Source: an uncultured Victivallales bacterium (lineage in GTDB: Bacteria; Verrucomicrobiota; Lentisphaeria; Victivallales; UBA1829). Taken from it: a stretch of 26,822 bases of DNA. Under the pieces are notes generated by a model. The model ran no database searches. It was not told where the DNA came from and worked only from the letters and a program-made list of their open reading frames with translations. The first letter of the stretch is position 1; every line of letters begins with the position of its first letter. The translations under genes and the position numbers were made by a program. Shown in pieces: positions 8,186 to 16,808 of the stretch. The stretch is from assembly GCA_934644965.1 (NCBI GenBank), contig CAKUDG010000033.1:1-26822 (forward strand). Direction: 5' to 3'.

Positions 8186-8874
8186 GCGGAGAACTGACAA
8201 AAAAATCGGGACTGATCTATCTGGGAGTCTTTCTGTGCGTGCTCTGCGCCGTGGCGACGGCCGTCATGGGGACGGTCTCCGTCATTACGAAGAAACCCAT
8301 TGAAGAAGCCAAAAGCCGGAAAGTGGCCGAAAGCCTGAAAATCGTTCTGCCGGAATTCGACAACGATCCCATGGAAACGGTACGGAGTTTTGACGGAGGA
8401 AAAATCTACACGGCGGAAAAAGACGGCACACTGGTGGGATATGCGGTGGAAACATCGTCCGGCATCGGCTACGGCGGGAAAGTCTCAGGACTGATCGGAT
8501 ATCTGCCAGACGGATCGATACGCACCTTCATCATCACGACTCACAATGAAACGCCCGGACTGGGGACAAAAGTCACAGACCGCATCCGTCAGCGTACGAT
8601 CTTCGATATCATCCGGGGAACGGAGCCGGAATCCTCTCTTCCGCCGAATCCGATTCTGGATCAGTTTGCGGGCAGGAAGGTCCTTCCTGCGGGAGCGTCT
8701 CCGGACGCCGCCGCTCCATGGGCGGTGAAAAAAGACGGAGGCGACCTTGATTTCGTTTCCGGCGCCACGATCAGTTCCAGAGCCGCAGCGGATCTGGCCT
8801 GGCGCGCGAGTTCCGCTCTTGCCGCCCACCTGGCCGAAACAACAAAGACCCCCACCCTTCCGGAGGAACACTGA
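8182..8874 (+). CDS. rnfG: Rnf complex FMN subunit RnfG
   Basis: RnfG is a membrane-anchored, outward-facing subunit with covalent FMN. The 230-residue product has one N-terminal membrane helix (about 10-35), then a soluble FMN-binding domain. The attachment motif is S-G-A-T-I-S, with Thr196 as the expected modified residue. GIGYGGKVSG and ETPGLGTKV are typical of the FMN_bind family. The gene overlaps rnfD by the ATGA at 8182 and has GAGGAG about 7 bases upstream. The upstream in-frame ORF extension from 8110 lies inside rnfD and is rejected. It ends 2 bases before rnfE. Confidence 0.96.
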   Translation: MSGELTKKSGLIYLGVFLCVLCAVATAVMGTVSVITKKPIEEAKSRKVAESLKIVLPEFDNDPMETVRSFDGGKIYTAEKDGTLVGYAVETSSGIGYGGKVSGLIGYLPDGSIRTFIITTHNETPGLGTKVTDRIRQRTIFDIIRGTEPESSLPPNPILDQFAGRKVLPAGASPDAAAPWAVKKDGGDLDFVSGATISSRAAADLAWRASSALAAHLAETTKTPTLPEEH

Positions 8875-8876
8875 AA

Positions 8877-9557
8877 ATGGCTTCTTTTTCCAAGGAACTT
8901 TTCAAAGGCATCTGGCGCGAAAACCCTGTGCTGGTGCTGGTGCTGGGCATGTGCCCGACTCTCGCAACCACATCCAATGCCAACAACGCCCTGGCAATGG
9001 GTCTGGCGACAACGTTTGTCCTTGCCTGCAGCAATGTCGTCATCTCCCTGATCCGCAACATTGTGCCGGGGAAAATCCGCATTCCCTGCTACATTGTGGT
9101 CATTGCCACCTTTGTGACAGTGGTGGATCTGCTGATGAATGCGTATGCGCCGCAGGCCATCTATCAGGCTCTGGGGATTTTCCTGCCGCTGATCGTGGTC
9201 AACTGCATCGTGCTCGGACGGGCGGAAGCGTTCGCTTCCAAAAACAATGTGTTCCTTTCTCTGGCGGACGGCATCGGAATGGGACTCGGATTCACGCTTG
9301 CCCTGGTGATTCTCGGCGCCATCCGTGAATTTCTGGCGGCGGGCACTCTCTTCCAGATCAAAATCATGACCTGCTGGGAAACGGGATTCGCCGTCATGGG
9401 GCAGGCCCCCGGAGGCTTCATCATCCTCGGCTTCATTCTTGCGGGAATGAACCTCTACAATATGCACCGGGCGAAAAAAGCAGGGCTGAAATTTGAAACC
9501 CCGCTGGAAATGGACTGCCGCCACTGCACCATCTGCAAACTCGGGAATGACAAATAA
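8877..9557 (+). CDS. rnfE: Rnf complex membrane subunit RnfE
   Basis: RnfE is the partner of RnfA in the membrane core of the Rnf complex. The 226-residue product has six predicted helices. C26 (in LGMCPTLA) and C110 (in VVNCIVLGRAEAF) correspond to the cysteines that share the intramembrane [2Fe-2S] cluster with RnfA. GGAGG within the end of rnfG serves as the ribosome site. The C-terminus carries C214-x2-C217-x2-C220 in a short charged tail, whose function I cannot assign. It is the last gene of the operon, and a terminator-like hairpin follows about 75 bases later. Confidence 0.95.
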   Translation: MASFSKELFKGIWRENPVLVLVLGMCPTLATTSNANNALAMGLATTFVLACSNVVISLIRNIVPGKIRIPCYIVVIATFVTVVDLLMNAYAPQAIYQALGIFLPLIVVNCIVLGRAEAFASKNNVFLSLADGIGMGLGFTLALVILGAIREFLAAGTLFQIKIMTCWETGFAVMGQAPGGFIILGFILAGMNLYNMHRAKKAGLKFETPLEMDCRHCTICKLGNDK

Positions 9558-9632
9558 CTCATTTCCAGGACAGAAAAAATCCATCCGGGAAATCCGCCCG
9601 GAGCCCAAGATACAGCATCCGCATCATACAAG

Positions 9633-9675
9633 AACGCCTCCTTTCCGAAGAAGAACAGGAGGCGTTTGCGTTTCC
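9633..9675 (+). terminator. Terminator of the rnf operon
   Basis: AACGCCTCCT (9633-9642) pairs perfectly with AGGAGGCGTT (9657-9666), a 10-bp stem with a 14-base loop, followed by a T-rich stretch. The strong stem and position after rnfE support a rho-independent terminator, although the T run is interrupted. The remainder of 9558-9931 shows no gene. Confidence 0.65.
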
Positions 9676-9852
9676 TTTTCCGCCCGGGAGGAAAGACGGC
9701 ACACCTTCACAGAACAGAGTTCCTCCCCTGCGGCAATTTTCCCGGACTCCCTCTCCCTCCTCCCCTTCCCCCCCCGCGGTCATTCCCCGCCAGCAGGAAG
9801 AGGAAATGCAGATTTTCCCTGCAAAAAAGCATAAAACATGCAAAAAAAATTC

Positions 9853-9880
9853 TCGAAATTCGCCATTCCTGTGCTATATT
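9853..9880 (+). promoter_or_regulatory. Promoter of the 9932 gene
   Basis: TCGAAA (9853-9858) and TATATT (9875-9880) are 16 bases apart, with TG one base before the -10 box (extended -10). The stretch GTGCTATATTCATTT (9871-9885) matches the promoter before the 20911 gene at 14 of 15 bases. The expected start near 9887 leaves a leader of about 45 bases. Confidence 0.5.
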
Positions 9881-9931
9881 CATTTAATTTAAGAAGTTGA
9901 ATACTCGAAGCGCGCTTGGAGGGAAAGCATT

Positions 9932-10834
9932 ATGGAGACATCTGGCGAAGGCGGGACATGGGAGCTTTTAACAGGCGGATTCACTGCGCTTTATGATTTA
10001 TTTTCCAGCTGGATCGGAGGGATAGCACACTCAGGGATCTCCTTTTCCATTCCGGTGCTGATTCTTTTTTTTCTGTCGGCCGCCGTGTTTCTCCTCTCCG
10101 CCTTCTGGGCGGGGAGCATTGCAGAAAGCCGGGGTCACAACCCGTTGATGCACATGCTGCTCGGTATTGTTTTCCCCTTTCTCTATCCGCTGGGGATCCT
10201 GCTCCTGCTGAAGCGGGAATCCGGAGAGGAAACTCAAGCAGAAGAGGCGCCGAAGGCGGAAAAGCCGAAACTGAAAACGAAGAATGCGGGGATTCAGTTC
10301 AAGGAAGCCCCGTCTCCAGTTCCCGCCGAAGGAGAAACGGATGCAGCCGCCACCGGTTCCGCGACAGCGGACAAAGCGGGAAAACAAGAAGAGAAAATGC
10401 GGGGAAGGAATGCAGGGAAGCCTCTTCCCTCTTCTGCCGGCCCGGCGAATGGGAAGAAAGCTGAAAGTTCCCGGCAGGGGAAAAGCGGCAATGCTCCGAC
10501 GACGGAAAAAGGAAATGCCGCTTTGTCCCCGGCGGAAGCGGGGGATGGAGAATCTGTCTCCGTCCGGAAGGAACTGGATCCTGCGGCGAAACTGGACATG
10601 GGGTATCTGACAAGCATCGCCGTCAATGAAGACGGAACTGCGGCGGGGCCGTTCATTCTGGAACTTGTCGACGGACAGGAACTCGAGGTTCTCCGGATCA
10701 TGAATCCCATGGAAACGCTTTCCGTTCTGGAAATCCCTGGAGTGAAATCCGGAGACGCCCCCCGGAATGTACGCCTTCCCTACGCAAAAATGAAGTCGAT
10801 CCGCTATAAGGACGCTGCTCCCTCCGCGGACTAG
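9932..10834 (+). CDS. Unknown two-helix membrane protein
   Basis: I do not recognise this 300-residue protein. Two hydrophobic helices lie at about 38-60 and 73-93. A long Lys/Glu/Ala/Pro-rich, probably disordered linker covers about 97-225. A compact C-terminal segment (about 226-300) alternates hydrophobic and charged residues like a small beta domain (FILELVDGQELEVLRI, RNVRLPYAKMKSIR). With both termini probably cytoplasmic, the C-terminal domain could act inside the cell near the membrane. The start has GGAGG 9-10 bases upstream and its own promoter. It sits alone between the rnf terminator and ileS, so the context gives no function. Confidence 0.8.
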   Translation: METSGEGGTWELLTGGFTALYDLFSSWIGGIAHSGISFSIPVLILFFLSAAVFLLSAFWAGSIAESRGHNPLMHMLLGIVFPFLYPLGILLLLKRESGEETQAEEAPKAEKPKLKTKNAGIQFKEAPSPVPAEGETDAAATGSATADKAGKQEEKMRGRNAGKPLPSSAGPANGKKAESSRQGKSGNAPTTEKGNAALSPAEAGDGESVSVRKELDPAAKLDMGYLTSIAVNEDGTAAGPFILELVDGQELEVLRIMNPMETLSVLEIPGVKSGDAPRNVRLPYAKMKSIRYKDAAPSAD

Positions 10835-10906
10835 TTTACATCAGAGAGTCGGATCAGCAGGAAAACACGAGTTGGAAAAAGCAACTAAAACAGGTTCAGG
10901 ATAGAG

Positions 10907-13900
10907 ATGTTTAAAGCAGTATCAGGACAAGACGGCTTCCCGAAAATGGAGGAAGCGACCCTCCAGTTCTGGGAGGATCGCAAACTTTTCAGGAAATCAG
11001 TGGAGAATCGTCGGGGCAATGACGAATTTGTATTTTACGACGGTCCTCCCTTTGCGACAGGCCTGCCGCATTACGGGCACCTTCTTGCCGGAACGATCAA
11101 AGACGTGATTCCCCGCTATCAGACCATGCTCGGCAAATACTGCGAACGCACGTTCGGCTGGGACTGCCACGGATTGCCCGTGGAATATGAAATGGAAAAG
11201 GAACTCCGTCTCTCCGGGAAGAAACAGATTGAAGATTATGGAATTGACAAATTCAATGAAGCCTGCCGCGGGATCGTGCTGAGATACACTTCAGAATGGG
11301 AAAGCACGGTGAAACGCATGGGCCGCTGGGTCGATTTCCGGAACGGATACCGGACCATGGATATGAAATACATGGAGTCGATCTGGTGGGTTTTCCGTCA
11401 GCTCTGGGATGCGGGTCTGATCTACGAAGGGTACAAGATTCTTCCGTACTGCCCAAGATGCTCGACGCCGCTTTCTAACTTTGAAGCGAACCAGGGCTAC
11501 CGGGAAGTGACGGATCCGGCGATTACGGTGCGTTTCAAGGTGCTCGGTGAAGAAAACTGCTATTTTCTTGCGTGGACAACCACACCGTGGACCCTGCCGT
11601 CCAATATGGCGCTGACGGCAGGCCCGGATATCGATTATGTGAAAATCAATGACGAAGGGACGTTCTACATTCTGGCGGAAAGCCGTCTGGGAGCGTATTA
11701 CAAGGCGGGGCAGACTCCGGAAATCGTGGCGAGATACAAGGGAACGGATCTGAAAGGGATGAGTTACGAACCGCTCTTCGATTACTTTGCATCGAAACGG
11801 GAAGAGGGGGCGTTCCGCGTGATCACCGGAGACTTTGTCAGCACGGAAGACGGGACGGGGCTGGTCCATACGGCGCCCGGCTTCGGAGAAGACGATGCGG
11901 CCGTGGGAAAGGCGAACGGGATTCCGGAAGTCTGTCCGATCGACGAAGAATGCCGCTTCAGCGCCCAGGTTCCCGACTATCAGGGAATCTATGTCAAAGA
12001 CACGGACAAAGCCATCATGCAGCGTCTGAAGGAAGAAGGCAAACTCGTCCACCGGGGAACGGTGAAGCATAATTACCCGCACTGCTGGCGCGACGATTCG
12101 CCCCTGATCTACAAGGCAGTCTCCACCTGGTTTGTCAAGATAGATCCGGTGAAAGAAAAAATGCTTCATGCGAACACTCAGATGAACTGGGTTCCCGCGC
12201 ACATTCGGGAAGGGCGTTTCGGCAAATGGCTTGAAAACGCACGGGACTGGGCGATCAGCCGGAACCGCTACTGGGGCTGTCCGCTTCCGATCTGGCGCAA
12301 CAAGGAAACAGGGGAAGCGGTCTGCATCGGCTCCGTTGCGGAGCTGGAACAGCTTTCCGGGCGGAAGGTGACGGACATACACAAGCATTTTGTGGACGAA
12401 ATCAAATTGAAATCGTCTACGGGGGCGGAACTTGTCCGTGTTCCGGAAGTTCTGGACTGCTGGTTTGAAAGCGGGTCCATGCCTTATGCGCAGAATCACT
12501 ATCCGTTTGAAAACAAGGAGCGTTTTGACAATCATTTCCCTGCGGACTTCATTGCGGAAGGACAGGATCAGACCCGCGGATGGTTCTACACGCTGACTGT
12601 TCTTGCGGCCGCGCTTTTCGACAAACCCCCTGCGCGGAACGTTGTTGTCAACGGGATGATTCTGGCGGAGAACGGGCAGAAGATGTCGAAGCGCCTGAAG
12701 AATTATCCGGATCCGAAATACATCATTGACACATACGGAGCCGATGCGCTGCGTCTTTTCCTGCTGGGATCACCCGTGGTCCGCGCGGAAGATCTGAAAT
12801 TTTCCGAAGAGGGGATCCGTGAAGTCATGCGCTCGGTACTTCTTCCGATCTGGAATTCCTTCAGCTTCTTTGTGACCTATGCAAATCTGGATCACTGGAC
12901 ACCGCCGGAAGGAGACATCACCGGGCCGGCTTCCCCCGTCAATCCTTTGGACCGCTGGATTCTCTCATCGCTGGCGGACATGGTTTCGGAAATCCGCGAA
13001 TCCATGGATGCGTATCAGCTTCAGAAGGCAGCGAACCGTTTTGAGAAATTCGCAGAGGATCTGACCAACTGGTATATCCGCAGAAGCCGCAGGCGTTTCT
13101 GGAAAAGCCAGAACGACGCGGACAAGGACGAGGCATATCACACGCTCTATTTTGTTCTGCTCACCTTTGCCAAATGCGCGGCGCCGTTCATTCCGTTTCT
13201 GACGGAGGAGATCTATCGGTCTCTGAGGACGGAAGAAATGCCGGAGTCGGTGCATCTCTGCGACTTTCCGGAACCGCAGGTCTGGCGGAGAGATGAAGCA
13301 CTGGAGCATCAAATGGATCTTGCGATGCGCGCGGTTTCCCTGGGGCGTTTTCTGCGGACGCAGAGATCCCTGAAAGTGCGTCAGCCGCTCCGCCGTGCAC
13401 TGCTGGTGTCGCTGGATCCGGAGGTGCGGAATCTGCTTTCGGAAAGTGCGGACATCATTGCGGAAGAACTGAATGTGAAGGCGATCGAAATCCTTGCGGA
13501 TGAGGAACGCCTGGTGGAACTTTCCGCAAAGGCGAACTTCAAGGCTCTCGGCTCGCGTCTCGGGCCGAAGATGAAAGAGGCGGCAGCACAGATTGCGAAA
13601 CTGGAATCGGCGGAAGTGGGAGCCATTCTCCGCGGAGAGGCGTATGAACTGAGGCTTCCTTCCGGAGGGGATCCCGTCCTTCTTCATGCGGACGACCTCA
13701 GCGTCATCCGGACGGAAAAGCCCGGGATTTCCGTGGCGACCGACAACGCCATTACCATTGCCCTCGACACGGAGCTGGATGAGAATCTGATCCGGGAAGG
13801 ACTTGCGCGGGAATTTGTCAGCCGGATTCAGAATCTGCGCAAGGAGCGCGGCCTCCAGGTGTCGGATTCCATTTCCATCGAGTATTTTTCCACACCGGAA

Positions 13901-14080
13901 GTCCTTGCTGCGGTGGAAGCCTTCCAGGATTATATCCGCGGGGAAACGCTTGCCGGCACTCTTCTCGGGGCCTCCCTGACGGAGAAGGGAGAAGAGGGGA
14001 AAACTGCCGCCGATGCTTCTGTGGAAACTGAACTCAACGGACATCCCTGCCGCATTGTTCTGAATGTGGAAGGACAGTAA
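10907..14080 (+). CDS. ileS: Isoleucyl-tRNA synthetase, eukaryote-like (type 2)
   Basis: This class I enzyme joins isoleucine to tRNA-Ile in the cytoplasm. The 1057-residue product has the HIGH-type motif H-Y-G-H (55-58) inside FATGLPHYGHLLAGT and the KMSKR motif (592-596) followed by LKNYPDP. A cysteine pair in YCPRCSTPLSNFE belongs to the CP1 insertion. GLPHYGH, KMSKR-LKNYPDP and this Cys pair are features of the eukaryotic/type 2 IleRS group rather than the common bacterial type 1. The C-terminal type 1 zinc finger is not seen. Known type 2 enzymes are insensitive to mupirocin, so natural resistance is likely but inferred. The ribosome site is weak (AGGA close to the ATG). The 72-base upstream gap is too short for a full T-box leader. 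Confidence 0.97.
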   Translation: MFKAVSGQDGFPKMEEATLQFWEDRKLFRKSVENRRGNDEFVFYDGPPFATGLPHYGHLLAGTIKDVIPRYQTMLGKYCERTFGWDCHGLPVEYEMEKELRLSGKKQIEDYGIDKFNEACRGIVLRYTSEWESTVKRMGRWVDFRNGYRTMDMKYMESIWWVFRQLWDAGLIYEGYKILPYCPRCSTPLSNFEANQGYREVTDPAITVRFKVLGEENCYFLAWTTTPWTLPSNMALTAGPDIDYVKINDEGTFYILAESRLGAYYKAGQTPEIVARYKGTDLKGMSYEPLFDYFASKREEGAFRVITGDFVSTEDGTGLVHTAPGFGEDDAAVGKANGIPEVCPIDEECRFSAQVPDYQGIYVKDTDKAIMQRLKEEGKLVHRGTVKHNYPHCWRDDSPLIYKAVSTWFVKIDPVKEKMLHANTQMNWVPAHIREGRFGKWLENARDWAISRNRYWGCPLPIWRNKETGEAVCIGSVAELEQLSGRKVTDIHKHFVDEIKLKSSTGAELVRVPEVLDCWFESGSMPYAQNHYPFENKERFDNHFPADFIAEGQDQTRGWFYTLTVLAAALFDKPPARNVVVNGMILAENGQKMSKRLKNYPDPKYIIDTYGADALRLFLLGSPVVRAEDLKFSEEGIREVMRSVLLPIWNSFSFFVTYANLDHWTPPEGDITGPASPVNPLDRWILSSLADMVSEIRESMDAYQLQKAANRFEKFAEDLTNWYIRRSRRRFWKSQNDADKDEAYHTLYFVLLTFAKCAAPFIPFLTEEIYRSLRTEEMPESVHLCDFPEPQVWRRDEALEHQMDLAMRAVSLGRFLRTQRSLKVRQPLRRALLVSLDPEVRNLLSESADIIAEELNVKAIEILADEERLVELSAKANFKALGSRLGPKMKEAAAQIAKLESAEVGAILRGEAYELRLPSGGDPVLLHADDLSVIRTEKPGISVATDNAITIALDTELDENLIREGLAREFVSRIQNLRKERGLQVSDSISIEYFSTPEVLAAVEAFQDYIRGETLAGTLLGASLTEKGEEGKTAADASVETELNGHPCRIVLNVEGQ

Positions 14081-14127
14081 ATCAGCAGTCAAAAAAACAG
14101 TTCAATATAACAATGTAGGAGCGATTC

Positions 14128-16524
14128 ATGCCTTATCTGATGAAATGTGACGGATGCGGTATCGTCGGAGAACTGGATAAACCAATGGATGAATTTGTCT
14201 GCCCCCAATGCGGCCAGATGATGCATCCCGCGGACGGGGGACAGTCTAAAGACAACAACAAACAGGTCAAAGTCGCTCAGGCCGTGGATGACGGATTCGG
14301 GAACTTCGGCACCGCGGTGGAAAAGACTCCCGTGAAGTCCGGGCAGAAAATCATGGCGAAAGCCCCCGGGAAAAAAATCATAGCCGTTCCGGGAGGAGCC
14401 AAGAAAAAACTTCATTTCGGTCCGGCGGAGAAACCTTCCGCAAAACCCGGAGCATCCGCTCATGCGGCGGCAGTGCCGCAGCAGCAGGTTCCACCTTCTC
14501 CTCCACGGCCCCCGCAGCAGGCTGCCGCGGCACCACAGCCCCAGATCCAGCAGCATGTGCCGCAGACTCTTCCTCCGCAGCCGCAGCAGGTTCCTTCCTC
14601 CACCATGGCGGAAACCAAAATTGCTCAGGGACAGGCCCCGTACATCCCTTCTGCTTCCGTTTCTTCCGCAAGGCCAGGCGCTCCGGCAGGGGGAGCGCAC
14701 CCAATGCAGCCTGCGCAGCAGCAGCGCCCCGCAGCAAATTCCGCTTCACGCCACGTAACTTCCACCACCGTGGTGCCGGCATCCATTATGAATACTCTCG
14801 GCGCCGTCACTCAGAGAGCGGTGCCGATCACGCAGAAGGACTATCTGCAGGATGACGACACCTCGTCCTCCAAAGTGGATTTTGAACGCTCCATCACGCC
14901 TTCCAGGGAAGAACTCGAGCTCCAGAAAATCCAGCAGATGAAACGCGAAGCCGAAGAACGCATCCGGAGAGAGCGGGAAGCCCTGGAACGGGAACTCAAG
15001 GAAAAACAGGAACTCCAGCGCCTCCAGATGGAAGCGGAACAGGAACACCGCCGCCTCATGGAGGAACGCAAACAAATTGAAGAAATGAAGTATCAGCGTC
15101 AGGCCGCGGAAGAAGCAGAACGTCAGCGGAAAATCGAGGAAGAACGCCTCCGTATGGAAAAAATCAAACGTGAAGCTGAAGAAAAACTCGTCCGCGAGCG
15201 TGAGGAACTCGAACGTCAGAAACGGGAACTCGAACAATTTGAACTCCGCAGAAAACATCAGGAAGAACTCGAACAACTCCGCAAAGAGCGCGAAGAAATC
15301 GAACGCCAGCGCAAACTCTTCGAAGCAGAAGAAATGAAACGCCAGGAGGAGGAACGCCTCCGCAAAGAACGAGAAGAACTCGAAAAACAAAAGCAGGAAC
15401 TTGAATTCCTCGCACAAAAACGTAAGGCTGACGAGGAACTTGAACGTCAGAGACGTGAAATCGAAGCTATGAAGAAACGTCTCGAGGAAGAAAAAATCCG
15501 GAAAGAAGAAGCCAAGATCGCGGCGGAAAAGGCTAAGGCTGCTGAAGAAGCCAAGATCGCGGCGGAAAAGGCTAAGGCTGCTGAAGAAGCCAAGATCGCG
15601 GCGGAAAAGGCTAAGGCTGCTGAAGAAGCCAAGATCGCGGCGGAAAAGGCTAAAGCCGCTGAAGAAACTGCAAAAACCGCGGCGGCAGTTGCGCTTACAG
15701 AGTCTGTTGCGGAGAAAAAAGCACCTGTCATTCCATCTACGGAACAGAAAAATGACGGGAATGTGACGGATCAGAAAAAGAGTGACCCGTCTGAAACTTC
15801 CAGCAAGGACAAGAAAGACGACAACAAGAAGGCCGACGACAAGAAGGCCGACGACAAGGACAAAAAAGACGACAACAAGAAGGACGACGACAAGGACAAA
15901 AAAGACGACAACAAGAAGGACGACGACAAGGACAAAAAAGACGACAAGAAGGCTGACGACAAGGACAAGAAAGACGACGACAAAAAGGCAGGGAAAAGTG
16001 ACGGGAAAAAATCCGATGCACTCAAATCCGCTGCCTCCGGAGTGAAAAAACCCGGAAATCCAAAGAAGTCCGCCTTCACGCCACCGACTCCGGGAGAGAT
16101 AGCGAAGAAGAAGAAACTCAAGCAGATACAGATGATCGCGTACGGCGTTGTGGTTGTGATCGTTGTGCTGATTGTCATTCTGTCCATGATGTCCTCGAAA
16201 AACAAGAAGGGATCCGCGAAGAAACGGCTTCCGGACAGAATTGTCTCCGTCAGCGACGTCCCCGGCCAGGAGCATATGAAGGATCCCACTGTCGATCCTG
16301 AAGTCAGAGAGATGAAAAAAGACTTCCAGGCCATCCGGAATGATCCCGAGTTCAAGAAAAAACCGGAACAGATGGAACGGCGTGCCGCCATCGACAATCT
16401 GGAATACCGAATGGAACGGCTCCAGGATTTCCTGGACAAGCACCCGGACAAGACAGAGGAAACCGAATATAAGCAAGTGGATTCTCTTTTGAGAAGAATC
16501 AAGGCCTTGAGGGAAATGTACTGA
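14128..16524 (+). CDS. Unknown zinc-ribbon, coiled-coil membrane protein
   Basis: I do not recognise this 798-residue protein. Order of parts: an N-terminal zinc ribbon with C7/C10 and C25/C28; a Pro/Gln/Ala-rich disordered stretch (about 105-245); a long Glu/Arg/Lys coiled coil (about 255-510) ending in four 13-residue repeats (EEAKIAAEKAKAA); a Lys/Asp-rich repeat region (about 555-625); a Val/Ile-rich membrane helix (about 668-690); and a C-terminal segment of roughly 105 residues with helical character. With no signal peptide, the zinc ribbon and coil are probably cytoplasmic and the C-terminus external. TAGGAG lies 6 bases before the ATG. It follows ileS by 47 bases, which suggests shared transcription. 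A cytoskeletal or scaffolding role is only a guess from its architecture. Confidence 0.85.
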   Translation: MPYLMKCDGCGIVGELDKPMDEFVCPQCGQMMHPADGGQSKDNNKQVKVAQAVDDGFGNFGTAVEKTPVKSGQKIMAKAPGKKIIAVPGGAKKKLHFGPAEKPSAKPGASAHAAAVPQQQVPPSPPRPPQQAAAAPQPQIQQHVPQTLPPQPQQVPSSTMAETKIAQGQAPYIPSASVSSARPGAPAGGAHPMQPAQQQRPAANSASRHVTSTTVVPASIMNTLGAVTQRAVPITQKDYLQDDDTSSSKVDFERSITPSREELELQKIQQMKREAEERIRREREALERELKEKQELQRLQMEAEQEHRRLMEERKQIEEMKYQRQAAEEAERQRKIEEERLRMEKIKREAEEKLVREREELERQKRELEQFELRRKHQEELEQLRKEREEIERQRKLFEAEEMKRQEEERLRKEREELEKQKQELEFLAQKRKADEELERQRREIEAMKKRLEEEKIRKEEAKIAAEKAKAAEEAKIAAEKAKAAEEAKIAAEKAKAAEEAKIAAEKAKAAEETAKTAAAVALTESVAEKKAPVIPSTEQKNDGNVTDQKKSDPSETSSKDKKDDNKKADDKKADDKDKKDDNKKDDDKDKKDDNKKDDDKDKKDDKKADDKDKKDDDKKAGKSDGKKSDALKSAASGVKKPGNPKKSAFTPPTPGEIAKKKKLKQIQMIAYGVVVVIVVLIVILSMMSSKNKKGSAKKRLPDRIVSVSDVPGQEHMKDPTVDPEVREMKKDFQAIRNDPEFKKKPEQMERRAAIDNLEYRMERLQDFLDKHPDKTEETEYKQVDSLLRRIKALREMY
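15505..15660 (+). repeat. Four tandem 39-bp repeats inside the coiled-coil gene
   Basis: Copies start at 15505, 15544, 15583 and 15622. The first three are identical and the fourth differs near its end. Each encodes EEAKIAAEKAKAA, 13 residues, so copy number can change without a frameshift. Identity at synonymous sites points to recent duplication. Confidence 0.97.
15805..15993 (+). repeat. Lys/Asp-coding repeat, 36-bp units
   Basis: Two identical 36-bp copies (15853-15888 and 15889-15924) and a partial third (from 15925) lie in a longer degenerate Lys/Asp region. They encode DKDKKDDNKKDD. The region links the coiled coil to the membrane helix and is almost certainly disordered. Confidence 0.9.
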
Positions 16525-16808
16525 ATAAACTGATCTTTCCCTTTCTCCCTTGTGCCGTGTCCGCCTTTTTCTTCTTTGCTGTCTCTTATGCTTTGCGGCG
16601 CTGTTGCCTTCTTCCATTCTGCCGGAAGAAGAAGCTCGGCGCAGTAGTTCCCGCGGCTGAAAAAAACGAGGACAGCAGAGAAGAGAGACCGTTTCACGGG
16701 ATCATGTTTCCTTTTGCTGCCGTCATCATTCCCGGGAAGCATGGCATGAATGGCGGACGGCACAGTGTATTTTCGACGGGATTTTTTTGAAAGAAAAAGA
16801 ATACTATC

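Noticed and set aside
10835..10906. T-box leader before ileS
   Set aside because: Only 72 bases are available and the conserved T-box sequence and a terminator/antiterminator pair are not visible.
14746..16617. 623-codon open frame opposite the coiled-coil gene
   Set aside because: Its Phe/Leu-rich product is simply the reverse reading of Glu/Lys codons. The plus strand has a ribosome site and a coherent protein.
16557..16790. 77-codon frame before trpS
   Set aside because: No ribosome site, no recognisable domain and a low-complexity translation.
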